From positions 62,001 to 126,000 of the forward strand of contig JARVKI010000008.1 of NCBI GenBank assembly GCA_036674765.1: 64,000 bases of DNA, in the 5' to 3' direction. Within the stretch, counting starts at the first letter, position 1. Each line of letters opens with the position of its first letter. Positions 24,006-36,572 of the stretch are shown here, piece after piece. The notes beneath the pieces are model-generated. The model was not told the DNA's origin and ran no database searches. It saw nothing but the letters and a program-made list of their open reading frames with translations. Both the position numbers and the translations under genes were made by a program. The stretch comes from Seiridium cupressi (Eukaryota; Ascomycota; Sordariomycetes; Amphisphaeriales; Sporocadaceae).

Positions 24006-27000
24006 ATGGCTTCATCGTTTCCCGTCGTCGTCAGCGGCGACAACGCGGAAATGACGGCCAGGCTTCTCGAGGATTTTCGCAAGCCCGACAGCGTCAGCAT
24101 GAAAGGTCAGTACTGCTTTTAGGTTGGAGAAGCTGTAAGACACTGAAACGTCCATTATAGTATACACGTCGGCTCGCTTACTGAGTGATCTGATTGCTGG
24201 CCAGTTGCTGCGCCCTGCACAGGAACGATGTGAGACACACGAACTGCTTCTGCTCCCCAAGCAGTCAGGCAAGCCGACACGAGACTCTGCTGTGGAGGTT
24301 GTTTCCTGCCTTTGCGCGAAATGCTACCATCACTTCCACATCAAAGTAACTGCTGGATCTAGTACGCCTTTTCAGAAGAACCACACAATGAACATGCATG
24401 TGTTTGTTTTGAGCGGCCGGGATTCAGACAAGCTTCTCAAGGCCACTCGCGTCGGTGAAGACCACGTTCTTGACAGAGTCCATCTGGTCTGTATCGTCGA
24501 TGAGTGCCATTGTAGGATTGAATTGGAGCGGCTACCCCCGCGAATCAGCACCAGAGAGATCGATGCTCTTGGCGACAAGCACAGGCTAGCTCGAAACCTT
24601 CAAGAAGCCCGATCAAAAGAGCACGACAGAGTTGTGAGTTTGGGCAATGAATTTAACCCAAATGTTTTCAGCCTCCTCAGGAGATATCTGAGTGATGGTC
24701 TCGACACCGACGTCACCGCAACACCTAAAAGAATCAAGACTCATAACAAGAAGTTCATGATTGCTTTCAAGGACGACTTTGACGATCTGCTGCGGACTCT
24801 TGGATGTACTCTCCATACCCTCGAGGATGGTGATAAGGCCTGGATATTTCCCACCCTGGAGGCTCCTTCTTCTCCCACGTTCTTTGGATCCCGCCGAGCC
24901 AAGTGGGAGGATACTGAGGCTGAATGCATGCTCCACGATGAACCATCAGGCCCTCGCAGGATCAGACCCGCTTGGGAAATGTTGCAGCGTGTGATCGCTT
25001 GCGATAATTACGAGAATCTTCTAGGATCGCCGCCGCAGGATGAATCCGACATGGTTTTGCTGGGCTGTTTGGCTAATTTCAAGCCTAAACTATTTGTAGA
25101 GGCTGCTAAGCTTCTGTCAGACAAATGTCCGCCCCGGTGGGAGGAATTCACCACGGCTGCTGCTCGATCTATTGGCACCCGCGATTCGGATTCTGCTGAG
25201 GCTCTTGCCATATACCAATCAACGGTGGAAAATTCGATGATGGAATCGTCTAAGGCTTCAGCTATCAGTCCAGAGGTCATTGACGCTTATCAATTCTTTG
25301 ACACTTCTCTCACCGAACGCAGTCCGGATCACTTCATCAGCAAGTATTGGGTCATGCTTGACGCAAACGAATCAGATGCATTCCGAAGCCATGTCCTCGC
25401 CAAATTGGAGGTTATCAGCGGTCACCTAGGCATGGATCTTGTGGGCCCGTTCCGCACTAATGGATCGGACAAGCTGCAGATTTCCACGAACTCGAAGATG
25501 AGCAAGTCAGAAGCCCAGACTGTCCTAGGAGCTGACTTGGATTACTCTGAAGAGATCATTCAAGACATAGTCAATCACAAAGTAAGCACCTGAATCATGA
25601 CGTGTAGTGCGATATTGACCAGGATATTTCTAGGCTCAGGACACCACAGTGGACCGCGCAAAGGTTGCAGACGCTCTCGAGTTATTTGCTGAGCACCATC
25701 GATCCTCCAATCCAGAATTTGCTGCCAAACTTGATAGCTGGGCAGGTATCTTCAAATCTAGCAATCTGGTTGCACAAGGAGGTGTAACTTTGGAATCGGG
25801 TCAACAGTTGGCGAATGTCGATCCCAACGCGCCACCCGGTCTGCGCAATATTGGGAACACTTGTTATCTCAATAGTTTATTGCAGTACCTGTACTCTGTG
25901 GTACCTCTTCGAAATCTTGTCCTTCAGTTTCCTGAGAATCATCTCGATTTGAGCCCCGAGAGCGTCCAGCAGCGCGTATTAGGATATGGCAACGGAATTA
26001 CGGTCAACCTTGAGGAGGCCATCATCGGGAGACAATGTAGGTTCAAAGAAATTTTCATGGAAAACGTCTGCTGATCTGTCTTCAGTCATCGAACAGCTGC
26101 AGCTACTGTTCAAGGACCTCCTAGCAACGACCAAGGTCGCCAGCGAGCCATCTCAGAAGTTAGCCAATGCAGCTCTTCGCTCGGCATCTGAGCTCTTGGA
26201 CATATGGGCCAAGACGGCCGACAACAAGCCTGCCGACACCGCGCCGCCTCCCTTGCCTGCTCGTCCTTCACCTGCTCCCCCGGAGGGAAAGCCGTCAGAG
26301 ATGCACAACGTCAGTGTCACTGTCGAGCCTGTGAACGATACAATGGAGACCGCTAGTGCCGTGAGCTCCCAAACACTCGTAAATGACGACGCAGCCGAGC
26401 CCACAGGGGTATCCGAAAAGCCCACTTTGTCAGCCGAAGGTCCGGAAGGCTTCAAGGCTTCTGCTCCGGAAACCGTCGCTACAAGCACCGTGGAAGCTCA
26501 GACGCCTAATGCTCTCGCTCACGACCTCCCCCTTGGTGAAAGGGTCAAAGTCATTTCACAGCGATTAGAGCAGTCTGATAGACAAGGGACAGATCAGCAA
26601 GACGTCGAAGAAATCATCGGTTTCATCCTGGAACATCTCATGCGAGCTATTTCATCCAATGGCCCAATGCCAGGCATACCCAACCTACAAGCCGATGCTA
26701 TTACCAATACCTTCTTCCCTGTGGTGGTCAACTACACAATCAGATCTAACGAGGGTTCCGGGAAGCCTGGAGTCGAACTGAACGTCGATAGATGGATCAA
26801 TGCATTCCCCCATGAAAGGGAAGGTGTATCATCGACAATATACGACGCGCTTACCCGCAGCTTTGGATTGCACTATGTCGATGGCAACATTGGCAGATAT
26901 TCTGCCCTGCGAAGTCTCTCGCCAGTCATCCACATTCGCATTCAACGTGCGAATACAACGGTGAATGGCGCAACAAAGAACAGAAACCCTGTTATACTCA

Positions 27001-28025
27001 CGGATGAACTCTACTTCGACCGATATATGGACGCTCCCGATGACCCCCCTCTAAGCGCTATGCGAAAGACTGATTGGGCTCTTCAAGGTCATCAAATGCA
27101 ATTGGACGAACTGAACATCGATCGACCCAACAATGTTCGCAATGAATCTGCTATGGCTGCTATGCCAAAGAATGAATTGGCTCTCCAAGGTCATCACGTA
27201 CAACCTGACAACACCAATCATGAAGCATCCATGACGAGCGCTTCTGTTGAGAAACAGACTTTCAACTCGGAGGATGCAATGAATATTGACGCTCCTAATT
27301 CTGAGATTGATGACAAATTTCAGCAGTATCTGCAACTTGATTCGGACGAGGAAGCCGTAGAGGCGATCCTCAATAGTCTTCCCATTCGATCGGGTCACGT
27401 CAAAAAGAAACGGAAGTTCAGCAGGCCTGTCACCAACGGCACAGAGCTGCCGTCCATCAAGCAGAGAAGCCCTTCACTTGTTGCCACGGACAGCTTCATG
27501 ACACAGTTCAACAAAGTCCTCGGAGGCTCATCAACTGATGGGACCCTTAAGGGAGAACAGACTACCATACCCAAAGAACAGGTCGAGCGTTTTTATGACT
27601 CCTTGACACAGCAGAAGTATCGACTGCACGCGGTTATATGTCACTCAGGTGGCACAAGAGCAGGTCACTATTGGGTCTGGATTCGTGATTTCAGCCGAAA
27701 TGTATGGATCAAGTTCAACGACAGCACCGTTACCGTCGACCAACGCGAGCCCCAGGCTGTAATCGAGGAGCTTAGCAAGAGTGGAGATCCTTGTTACGCC
27801 GCGTACGTGCGCGACGAAGATAAAGACAGCATCGTTGGGCTCCCTCAAAGAACACCCATTGCCCCACAGTCAACCGGCGGCGATGTCGAGATGCAGACTA
27901 TCGAAGGTGTTGCTCCTGATGATGTTGAAATGTCCGACCTGGCGCCAGCATCTGTAGATACGCATGCGGTTACCGATCAAGGTATCGTGGAGATGGATGG
28001 TGCCCGCCCGTACGAGTCTCTTTAG
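24006..28025 (+). CDS. Ubiquitin carboxyl-terminal hydrolase, Ubp2-like (peptidase C19)
   Basis: Four exons assemble in frame: 24006-24105, 24161-25581, 25634-26036, 26086-28025 (1,287 aa). Introns are 49-55 nt with GTCAGT, GTAAGC, GTAGGT donors. A long N-terminal half (Cys-rich at CLCAKCYHHFH) precedes the Cys box GLRNIGNTCYLNSLLQ (about residue 580). The catalytic domain is split by a large Pro/Ser-rich insertion, and the His box is HAVICHSGGTRAGHYWVWI (about residue 1,150). Layout and length match yeast Ubp2, which trims K63-linked chains with Rsp5; the Ubp2 label is inference. Cys and His are both present, so it should be active. The frame ends at TAG 28023-28025, but the same frame stays open for another 120 codons to TAG 28386-28388. 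Confidence 0.9.
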
Positions 28026-28388
28026 GAGAGTGACGACTTTGATTGCCCACCCGTCGTTGTGTCTGAGCAGTGCTTACAGCCAATGGACCACACCGGGCTA
28101 CGCAATGCTTTTGAGGTTTTGATGCGCAAAGGAACGCCCCCCGTGAAAGGTTGTCAAATTCAACCCACAAAGCAAAACACTCGCAGCCTTTCTCAAAACT
28201 ACCCTATCGCTTCCGCCGACGTTAAACCGCTTTTCGGTTTGCCACCCATCCTCGAGGAGACGAGTGACATTCCGATGGCTCCAGCACCTCCCTCAAGCCC
28301 TTCGCAGGTCAACCCTAATAATTCTCGTATGGAGGGACTCGAATCGCTTACGGAGTATGTCAACGAAGATGATGATGCAATGAATTAG
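28026..28388 (+). other. In-frame open tail after the deubiquitinase stop codon
   Basis: Directly after TAG 28023-28025 the same frame continues 120 codons (ESDDFDCPPVVVSEQ ... EYVNEDDDAMN) to TAG. Composition (acidic, Pro/Ser rich) resembles the upstream disordered tail. It could be an ancestral C-terminus cut off by a CAG to TAG change, a read-through extension, or chance. Confidence 0.45.
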
Positions 28389-29031
28389 TTCTTGCGGGAA
28401 CTTTAAGAATAGCCCGACCAGATTTTGATTTTAGCTGTTGCTCAACCCTCAGGAGAAAGTTGTTTCTGGTTATGGCGTAATGGCGCCTAGGATGGCTAAC
28501 GACCATCTGATTGTTGAAGGGTCGGAAGAAATTCAGGGGTTGAAATAGGTGTCTTGTATTGTCAGAGTATTATACCCACGAGAGGAACTGATTACGAAGG
28601 TATCACAACAGGACCTGGTTGTTGCCCTCGGAGAGGCGATCTTGAAACAAGGGGGGTCTTTAAGACAAACCGCTGTATGTATGTGTAGGATTATTACATG
28701 GTAGACAAAGGCATGACGATAGGCTTGGTACGAATAGACTGAGCTAGTATTCGCGAAGACTAGATTTCAGTTAGACGCAATGCTTTTCTGAGATGCGAAT
28801 TTGGTTGTTAATTCCGCATGACTCCGTACCAGTCAGAGGGCTCTCCGTCTTGGTTGCTGATTGGCTTCGGCTCTGGTCTGTCTACACCCTCATCATTCAA
28901 TTGTCACCATCTCAATTTGAAAGCATCGCGGAAATGGTGCCATCACGTTTTCAACAAACCGGAATCTCCCAATTCGGGACGTCGTTCACCAAGGTCTTTC
29001 TCTGCAACATTTAGGGGGTCTTCGCCTCCGA
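28389..29031. other. Convergent 3' intergenic
   Basis: Spacer between the deubiquitinase and the convergent EFM3 gene. Nothing recognisable beyond expected untranslated sequence. Confidence 0.5.
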
Positions 29032-30209
29032 CTAATCCCTGATCTCGACAATCTGCAGTGACATAGCTGTAGAGTAGAAGAGTGATTTCTGCTTGGGCGG
29101 AGGCGTCATTCGGTAGTTGACGGTGTGGATAGACAGGTTGTGCCTCGCTGTGCAGGTATCAGCTCTCTACGTGAACCTCGGTCAAGGAAAGAGGAGGGTC
29201 GGCTTACTGCACTCTTGTCTAAATACCTCAAACACGTCGGGAAAACGTAGCGCGTTGGAGAGAAGAATCCTCACTCGGGGTTGTAGATCCAGGAGGGCGC
29301 GTAGTGCCTCGACCAGTGCCCGTGTCGCCTCTTTCTGGTATATCTGCCAGGCGGGCCATCAGTCTCAGAAGTTGCTTCAGCCACGTGTCGGGTGTGACTT
29401 ACGATATCGGCGCCGATTACAGTATCAAATCCCAAACCGTGTTCGCGCCCCCCCTGCCAATCTCCTAACAGCTCCTTCCCCCACCACAGCTTTCGGGCTG
29501 CGATGGCATCGTCTTCTTTCAGTCCGTTCAGCTCGAGGTTCTCCCGCATCTCGTCCACTACCTTCTGGTCGCCGTCTGTGGCTGTCACTTGTCTTGCGTC
29601 GAGGTGCTTCTGGCAGAGGATACTCAGGAAGCCCGTGCCGGCACCTAGCTCGAGAACGCATTTGTTGGAAACCAGCGAAGGGTTCCCAAGGAGGTAAGAA
29701 GCCAGGTGCAAGGCGCCTTCCCAGGTCCGGTGGCCGGTGTGCGTGGACCCGGATATCAGGGAACGGGATTCATGGAGGGTGACGGGGTGCCATGTGTTGA
29801 GAGAAGTGCTGCAGTTATAGGTTATGTATGCATCCTGCTGTGCCAGAGAGTTCGGGGCAACAGTTGTAGTCTCCAACGGAGCAAGTAGGGATGTAAGATA
29901 CTGAAGGGTCTTCTGCGAAAAGTTGTTAGTTAAGGTTTCACGTTCTCAGAGGTGCCTTCAACTCACGCCATCAGCGCTATTCGAGCCCGCTGCTCTCTGG
30001 ATCTTGGCGAGCAAGATTTTTAAGACACGTTTCTCGTAACCGACAGGCGGCCTGTGGCGCAGTCTTGAGGGGTCAAATGCGTGTTTATACAGGAACGACT
30101 GCGCATCTGGCTGTATCAGAAGCGCTGGTGGTGGCCAGGTCAGAAAATCATGGTCCAGACATTGGAGGTACTGTGCTCGGAATAAAAGGAGGGGTTCATC
30201 GACGTCCAT
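29032..30209 (-). CDS. efm3: EF2 lysine methyltransferase EFM3 (FAM86/EEF2KMT family)
   Basis: Four exons: 30209-29967, 29912-29403, 29343-29208, 29147-29032 (334 aa), all with GTGAGT/GTAAGT/GTAAGC donors and CAG acceptors. The N-terminal FAM86 region is followed by WEGALHLASYLL and the SAM-binding motif VLELGAGTGFLSI, then TATDGDQKVV and the post-I region GFDTVIGADIIYQ. This is the Methyltransf_16 seven-beta-strand fold. Yeast Efm3 and human FAM86A methylate a lysine of elongation factor 2 in the cytosol; the order N-terminal FAM86 domain plus methyltransferase supports this over other Methyltransf_16 enzymes. The C-terminus (YRMTPPPKQKSLFY) is complete. Intact. Confidence 0.87.
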
Positions 30210-31536
30210 TGCTCTTCGCAGCTTGGCGTCGGACGTTGCGTCACTGTGCTCGTTCGAAACGACGCTTTGCCACAGCGCAAATAACCTCAAGATTTATATA
30301 ACGAATTTCTATAAATGTTGCATGTGGACGTCTTTGAAGTGGACCAAATAAGTACACCAGTGAGCATCGTAGTGCCGACACCAAGCAGACCTACTGTGGT
30401 CATGGTGGGGCGCACGCTAGCATTCCAACATTTAGTCTTCTCCAGGGCGCCAACTGTAACTCCGATCGTGAAAACCTCGGGATTGAGTATTAATTTATGA
30501 TAAAGCAAAACAACTGGGGCGAGTGAAAAAGGTATGCTTAGATGTAAGTAGATAATAAAACTGTGAAACGGCACCCGGAGCCAAACCAGCATTCAATTAT
30601 ACAGAGACAATTCCAAGCGTGAAGAAGCGGATCGTGATTTTGGGTGAATTTTTGGTCAAAAAGACTTGCCGGATTAATGGCAGAAATAGAGGGTTCTCAA
30701 TTTTTTAATGAAGAGAGATCGCTAGCACGTGTATATATGCGTGGGAGTATAGTGGTAACAATCAAGACCCAATCGATACAGTACACACTTAGCGATGACT
30801 AGCTCACCTCACATCAAGATATGTGTAGGTATCGAGTCGACCTTGGCCCGAATTGGCCGTTGCGTAGAGCTATATCTGCAGTATTTCGTCTGGGAAGTAA
30901 TCCCTTTGGTTCAATGATTGGAGAGCCGTGATTAAGCCGGGCTCAAGTAAGTCAGGGTGTGGCTTGGAGGCGCAAGCCGGTGATTCGGTGGCCGCGTCGG
31001 TAGAGCATCTCCAGGTTTTGCAGCCATCCGGCTATACAAGTGCGGTAGCCTACATGGGGAAGTTTGGTTTCTGTAAGGCTACATATGCTAGGGTTCAAGT
31101 ATGACGCGATATCACATGCTATTTAACAAAGCGTGAAAGCGTGCAATTCGTGCCCCTCTTCCATCAGCTGGCTTGGAGGTCCTATCAGTGTGAAAACCCT
31201 CTGGCCGCAATCGGCTATGAGGTCTAAGAAAACATAGTAGGCGCTAATTGGCATAAAAGTTATCTGAAGTTGCGGCGGAGCCTTACTCGGTAGATCAACG
31301 CGAGACACTGACCTAGATGACTTCACTAGCTAACACAGTGCAGCGGGAATATCCTCGATACCACGTAGGATATACAAATATAATAGCTCAAAGCATTCGT
31401 CATGCGCATTGCGACCTGACACTAGATTTCGCATTCTAGACACTAGGATGAGTTTGCATAATTTCGTATTCATGGAGTATTATGCTATTCAGCATGAACT
31501 CATTTCTCTGTTTCTATTCCTGGTGTTATTTACTGA
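30210..31536. other. Intergenic, 1.3 kb
   Basis: Promoter side of EFM3 and 3' flank of the GH127 gene. Short frames only; no RNA gene, repeat or known protein fragment seen. Confidence 0.5.
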
Positions 31537-33399
31537 TTATGCCGTTGGGAACTCCCCTGAGTGCTCCCAGTACACAACATAGTTGAATCCTTGGGCATCA
31601 TAGAAAGGACCAATGCTAACACTAGCGTTACTCGCTTTACCCGTGAAATCTAGGCTCGATGTGCTCATTTTGCTCAAGGAGCTGAGGTCAAGAGTGGGTG
31701 TAGATGATACTGTTTGGTTGCCATAATTGCCCGATAGGATCACAGGACCGTACGCGACAGCTGCGAGCGATGTATCGTCATTGGCTGGGACCAAGCGGAG
31801 ACTCATCGGTAGCTGTACGACTATTTGAGCTCCCGATGACCAGGTACCAGAAATAGTGGCATACGTGCCAGGTGTTGCCTCGACAGTCTGTTGCTCGCCA
31901 TTCACGGAGATAACAGCGCCGGAAGTCCATGATGGGATGCGGACTTTCACGTCAAATGTACCTTCTCCACTGATCGTGATGGTTGTCGTGTCTGAGACCG
32001 GAAATGTCGTATCTTGTGTCACACTTACACCCTTCTGAGACCAGTCCAGGGTTGACGGCGTAAACAGGTTGACATACAAGGATGTGTCATCATAACCATA
32101 GACGGAGTCCATAAGCTTGGTGTTGACCTCCAAACCCGTTCCCTGACAGCACCAGAACGACTCGTAATCAGTACTCCAATTGCCACCGCCCCATGCTGGT
32201 CCCACGCCACGATGTCCACCGGCGACTAGAGGGGTGAAGTAAGTGACACCTCCATGGTCATCATACTGGTTTTGCGCCCCCAGAACGTGGTTGATCAAAG
32301 AGGTCTCGTAGAAATCGAAGTAGTCGGCATTGGGTTCCAGAGTCCACAGCTCCCTCGTCAATTTGAGCATGTTAACCGAGTTGCAATGTTCGCAGGTATC
32401 ATCAGTCAACCACTCAGCGATCTCATTTGGGGCATGAAAGTGTTCAGCTTGGCTATTGCCACCAATGGCGTACGTGTGTTGATGCACGGTGAAGTCCCAG
32501 GCGTTCCTTGCGATATCTAGATATCTCGAAGTACCTGTCGCCTTGAATTCTCGTGTTGCGCCTATCCATTTAGGAACCTGGGTATTAGCGTGAAGGCCAT
32601 TCAGCTCGTCTTCGTCGGCGGCCAAGGGGTCGAACACCGCGGCGTGGTCGAATCTCTGAGCAACAGTGAGCCAATTGGCATCCCCAGTCTGTCGGTAAAT
32701 ATCTGTCAGGACATCGTTCATGCCGCCAAACTCGGTCTCTAAGAGAGCTTGCATCTGATCGGTGGTGAGCTTGCTTGTTCGTGCGTCCACCCAGCCGGCA
32801 AGCGCAAGCAAGACGGTCTCGGAAGTAGAGTCGCCAATATTCCTCCATACGTCAAGAAGACCTTGCATGATCTTGTGGATAACATAGTACGGAACATTGC
32901 CGTTGGAGAGTGTGCGAGCTTCTAGTGCGTCAAAATCAGACTCCGGGAAGCCGGACAGGTAACCAGCATTGTAGCCTGCAACCTCGTCGTTCTGCTGGCA
33001 CTTGAGCAGCTCGGCGACGAAGGACACTGCTCTGTCTCGGCACTCCGTATCCTGCAGGGTGGAGTAGCACTGAGACCAGGCGGACAAGAGATGGCCCTGG
33101 ACATGGCTACGAAAGGGGAAGTCTGGTGCATCCCATCCACCATTGACAGTGGCCCCGTTTGTGGAAACGTTATGGTTCGCTCTGAAGACGTATAACATAC
33201 GCTCAGGGTCGACAAACTTGAGGTACGTCAAGGTGCGATTCTGGTTCTCATGCAGGCGCCCATCGTTTAGGGTGACTTGACTGATGTCGAAAGTGTATGC
33301 TGCCACCCCATTATCCGTCGTCACAGGTGGCTCCGCCTGTGCCATCACCAAGCGGACGACGCCCGCCGCGAGCGAGAAGAGGGTAAGAAGACGCTGCAT
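31537..33399 (-). CDS. Secreted GH127 beta-L-arabinofuranosidase-like enzyme
   Basis: Single exon, ATG at 33399, 620 aa. A signal peptide (MQRLLTLFSLAAGVVRLVMAQA) is followed by the (alpha/alpha)6 barrel typical of GH127 (formerly DUF1680): RMLYVFRANHNV, GGWDAPDFPFRSHVQGHLLSA, YYVIHKIMQGLLD. The zinc/catalytic cysteine cluster is present as CEHCNSVNMLKL (Glu and Cys) and FWCCQGTGLE (the two adjacent cysteines, one of which is the nucleophile in the characterised bacterial enzyme). C-terminal beta-sandwich ends with GFNYVVYWEHSGEFP. It should remove beta-L-arabinofuranose from plant cell wall glycans outside the cell. Intronless and intact. Other GH127 activities exist, so the substrate is inferred. 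Confidence 0.93.
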   Translation of the reverse strand: MQRLLTLFSLAAGVVRLVMAQAEPPVTTDNGVAAYTFDISQVTLNDGRLHENQNRTLTYLKFVDPERMLYVFRANHNVSTNGATVNGGWDAPDFPFRSHVQGHLLSAWSQCYSTLQDTECRDRAVSFVAELLKCQQNDEVAGYNAGYLSGFPESDFDALEARTLSNGNVPYYVIHKIMQGLLDVWRNIGDSTSETVLLALAGWVDARTSKLTTDQMQALLETEFGGMNDVLTDIYRQTGDANWLTVAQRFDHAAVFDPLAADEDELNGLHANTQVPKWIGATREFKATGTSRYLDIARNAWDFTVHQHTYAIGGNSQAEHFHAPNEIAEWLTDDTCEHCNSVNMLKLTRELWTLEPNADYFDFYETSLINHVLGAQNQYDDHGGVTYFTPLVAGGHRGVGPAWGGGNWSTDYESFWCCQGTGLEVNTKLMDSVYGYDDTSLYVNLFTPSTLDWSQKGVSVTQDTTFPVSDTTTITISGEGTFDVKVRIPSWTSGAVISVNGEQQTVEATPGTYATISGTWSSGAQIVVQLPMSLRLVPANDDTSLAAVAYGPVILSGNYGNQTVSSTPTLDLSSLSKMSTSSLDFTGKASNASVSIGPFYDAQGFNYVVYWEHSGEFPTA

Positions 33400-34367
33400 C
33401 ACGATGTCTGTTGGTTACTCAACGCAAACACACAGGCAGAGACAAAGTTGTGGGGGTCGGGCCGGACACAGGAGAGGATACCGGGAGGAAGACGGTATCA
33501 TGGTGACATCCAGCCATGATATATCATCTTTTCCCAAATCTCGGGTACATCAATGTGTCTGTTTATTCGCCCGCTAACGCCAATCGCGTGCGGACTGAGA
33601 TTGCCAAGGCTGGAGCTGGATGTGATCAGAGCGTCAATGTACCTAGTAAATCCACCAGTCGCGATCCCTCTCCCACGACAGTTTTATAGGCTGCAAGCAG
33701 CCTCTACTGCCGCTGTGGTAACGTTCGGGGTGGCATTCCCGGCGAGCGGCCTGGCCATGCCCTTGCATACCCCGCAAATCTCCATCTCTTGTTGATCGGT
33801 GCTAGCATCACGAGTTGGAGATCGGACCCCCAAGCGCACCTATAGAGCCTCAGTATTTTGGAAGCAATTGTTAGTTTCCTGGCATTCTGCCCGGCTCACT
33901 TCGTGTGCTGGACATGCGACCCCAGTTCATCGACCTCAAGTTAGGGTTACGGATTGAGAGCCCGCCGCTGTCGATCTGGTTATTGGACAAAGCGCGCTTA
34001 CAGCAAACACCAGCCTTGACCTTTTAGCATTTACACACGTGTATACTGTAGTCCGGACACGAGTTGTGGCCGACATACAACCCCGAGACTATGTGTTGCA
34101 TACCGGCGAAACAATTATCATTGAGTCTGTAACATAAAGCACTTTTCAGTCTTCCAGGGCCCATGGAAATTCACCATTCTTTCATCGGCCTGACCAACAT
34201 CAGTTTCGTATGCACTAAGATGCTGCTCATATTCACCAATCTCGGCGAAGGGGTTGAAAGAAATAAGCTTCTCAGAGATGATCAATTCATTTTTTTTGTT
34301 AGATAGAGCCTGGATTGCTGCATTTGCAGATGAATGCTGTTGCCCTGCGGCAGACCTGAGCAGTCAT
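33400..34367. other. Intergenic, GH127 promoter side
   Basis: Upstream of the GH127 start; cctataaaac on the minus strand near 33684-33693 is a possible TATA element. No other feature recognised. Confidence 0.45.
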
Positions 34368-34804
34368 TCAGGACTGCTTCTCGGTAGTTCCTGGTAGGAA
34401 TTCCTCGAAGCCTTTGATCAAATCATCGTGGCCTGCGAAGAGCGCCTTCACATCTTCCAATGCCTTTGCTGTCCGCTCGTTTCTCCTCTTGGTTACGTCC
34501 TCGGTAGACCCATCCGGTGCAGTCGTCTCTGGCGTGGTCCCTGCCTCTTTGGCGGCCTTGTGCTTTGCGACCACCTCCTCGATGTCACTCCTGAAGGCGT
34601 CGTAATAGTCCTTGAGAATCGTAAGAAAGCCTTGATAGGTCTCCGAGTCTACACTAAACGTGTCCTGTCGTGCAATTGGTGTCAGTATACCCTGCCACTC
34701 CTTAGGTGCTGATCTAGCGCGGGGTACAGCCGTACCTGAACCTGCTTGAGATAATCAAGCGACCGATTCATGTTCGGATTCGAGGAGAGGTTCGGTTGCG
34801 CCAT
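34368..34804 (-). CDS. Small single-PAH-domain protein (Sin3-like microprotein), 121 aa
   Basis: Two exons, 34804-34736 and 34664-34368, joined by a GTACGG...CAG intron. The start MAQPNLSSNPNMNRSLDYLKQVQ leads directly into one paired amphipathic helix: SLDYLKQVQ (helix 1), DTFSVDSETYQGFLTILKDY (helix 2), an insertion with TPETTAPDG, then ALEDVKALFAGHDDLIKGF and FEEFLP (helices 3-4). This is the core of PAH domains of Sin3, the histone-deacetylase scaffold, which bind repressor peptides. Nothing else of Sin3 (no HDAC-interaction domain, no other PAH) is present. The short spacer between helices 2 and 3 is longer than in Sin3. It could compete with Sin3 for partners; that is inference. The intact frame and clean splice sites argue against a pseudogene. 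Confidence 0.75.
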
Positions 34805-36572
34805 GATCTGGATCGTGAACGATTGAGCGATAAGATCGAAGCGATGATCGTTGGGCTGCAACAGAAGGCGTTTTACAGTCACTCAGTTATGCCCGTGTTT
34901 GGGGGGAATTAGCCACGTTTATGGATTTGCGTCATTCTCAGGGTCAAGCTCGCCTAGGCCAGACTTTTAGTTAGATGACGCTAATGCACCAAGGGCGGCA
35001 ATACAGGGAATAGGACTGCCTATTCCAGCAAGACAGGGCACTTCCGGCGCCATGTCTTGCTTGATGGGTCTACATACCCGATTCATTTTGATGAAAGCAT
35101 CGAACAAAAGCAATGGGTCAAAGGTTTTTGAACGCTCAGCTGCATGGGGAAAGGGTCTCACGTGCGATGCACAACACATTGTCGGGTCCAATTGCTACCT
35201 AGTCTAGTAGGTCTAAGCATGTGTGCAAATGTCCATGAGCTGGAACGCCAGCACGGTTAGTAACACTAAGGGAGTAAGTGATTATTGTGAAGTGGGTATA
35301 GCCTATATCAAGATCACCACCATCTTTAGCAGCATGCCGTCAGCCATGTTCCGTAGCCTAATCCACCTGCCGAACCGTCAAGTCTGCAAGCGTAGATAAA
35401 AGCTGACAGTCCATTTTTGTGATAATTTATATAAATTTGGTTCTTCCTAGCTATGCAGTGGAATCAGTGTCGCACTTGTTGTTGTCTAGACGACGAGACT
35501 TATTTTTAGGTAGCGGAAAAGTCTAATGGCAATAATTGGCTTATAAAGACTAGCCCTGGAGTGAACACTATATCGAGTTTAAGTGAACACGCAAACTGCC
35601 AGTAACAGTACATATGTATATATGAATCCTATCCATCAAAATTGCCCGCTAAACCCGACTACATAGGCTAGGCGGGAACTTACGACCTTCATAGACGAGC
35701 CTTTAATGTCCTCAGTAGAAATCCCGAGAATATGGTCAGGATAGCTTTAGTTCGTCTTGTTGAGGCGTAATGTCTTAGATGTAATCGTCGCATAATCTAA
35801 TGGGTTCATCTCACTTGAAAGGAACGTGATTCCCCTCCAGGTCGGGTTCCATCTTAACTCCACTTATGCTATACAGTGTACCACTTCATCCCAGGGGAAT
35901 CGAACAGTGTCTTTTGGAACAATGTCTTTTGCAGCCAGGACGAACGAGAAGTACACGTTAGAGAATATATGCTTTCATTCAGATGCAAGAAGTCTCCGAG
36001 CATAAGGAAGTAAGCTGGCGTTGAAGCATATCATCTGGGGCACAACAAGTTGGAGTATGTGTTCCTGATTAATGGAGCGGTCAGGTCAAGGCTCCGTCGG
36101 CGGGGCGCCAAAACAGACGCATTCATGGATAGAAAGGCGCATGCATGCTTCAATCCAATAACCAGGACGGATAATCTGCGTGCAATGGGCAATCTGACGC
36201 CTTCGTGTGACTTCTGACCAAGGATACGCAACATCGATATAGCACCCGTGAAAGCCCTACTCAAGCATATATATATGTTCAAGTCGGAGGGAAGAGAAGA
36301 TGGTGCTGGGTTTTATCAAAGTTGGGATGAAGTCCAGCTAGGGCCATGGCCCGTGCACACATACCCCGAAATGCGGGCCACGCTTGGCATTGTGAAAGGC
36401 AACAATTTTTTGAAGCTCCCAAAAGCTTCAAGGCAGGGGAAAATTGGGAAGTCAACAAATCACCCCGCCGTCCTCACCGCTTCAGACTACCTGCTGCTTC
36501 ACAATAGAAGACCTCTGTGCGATCTACTGGAAACCCGTCAACTTGTAGGAATCGGGTCTTTCGACAGCCAAA
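34805..36572. other. Intergenic, 1.8 kb
   Basis: Between the PAH gene and CCT7. Frames at 34967-35191 (-), 36031-36282 (-) and 36248-36622 (+) have no family resemblance. Patches are AT-rich with tatata runs (about 35600-35640, 36268). No RNA gene seen. Confidence 0.5.
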
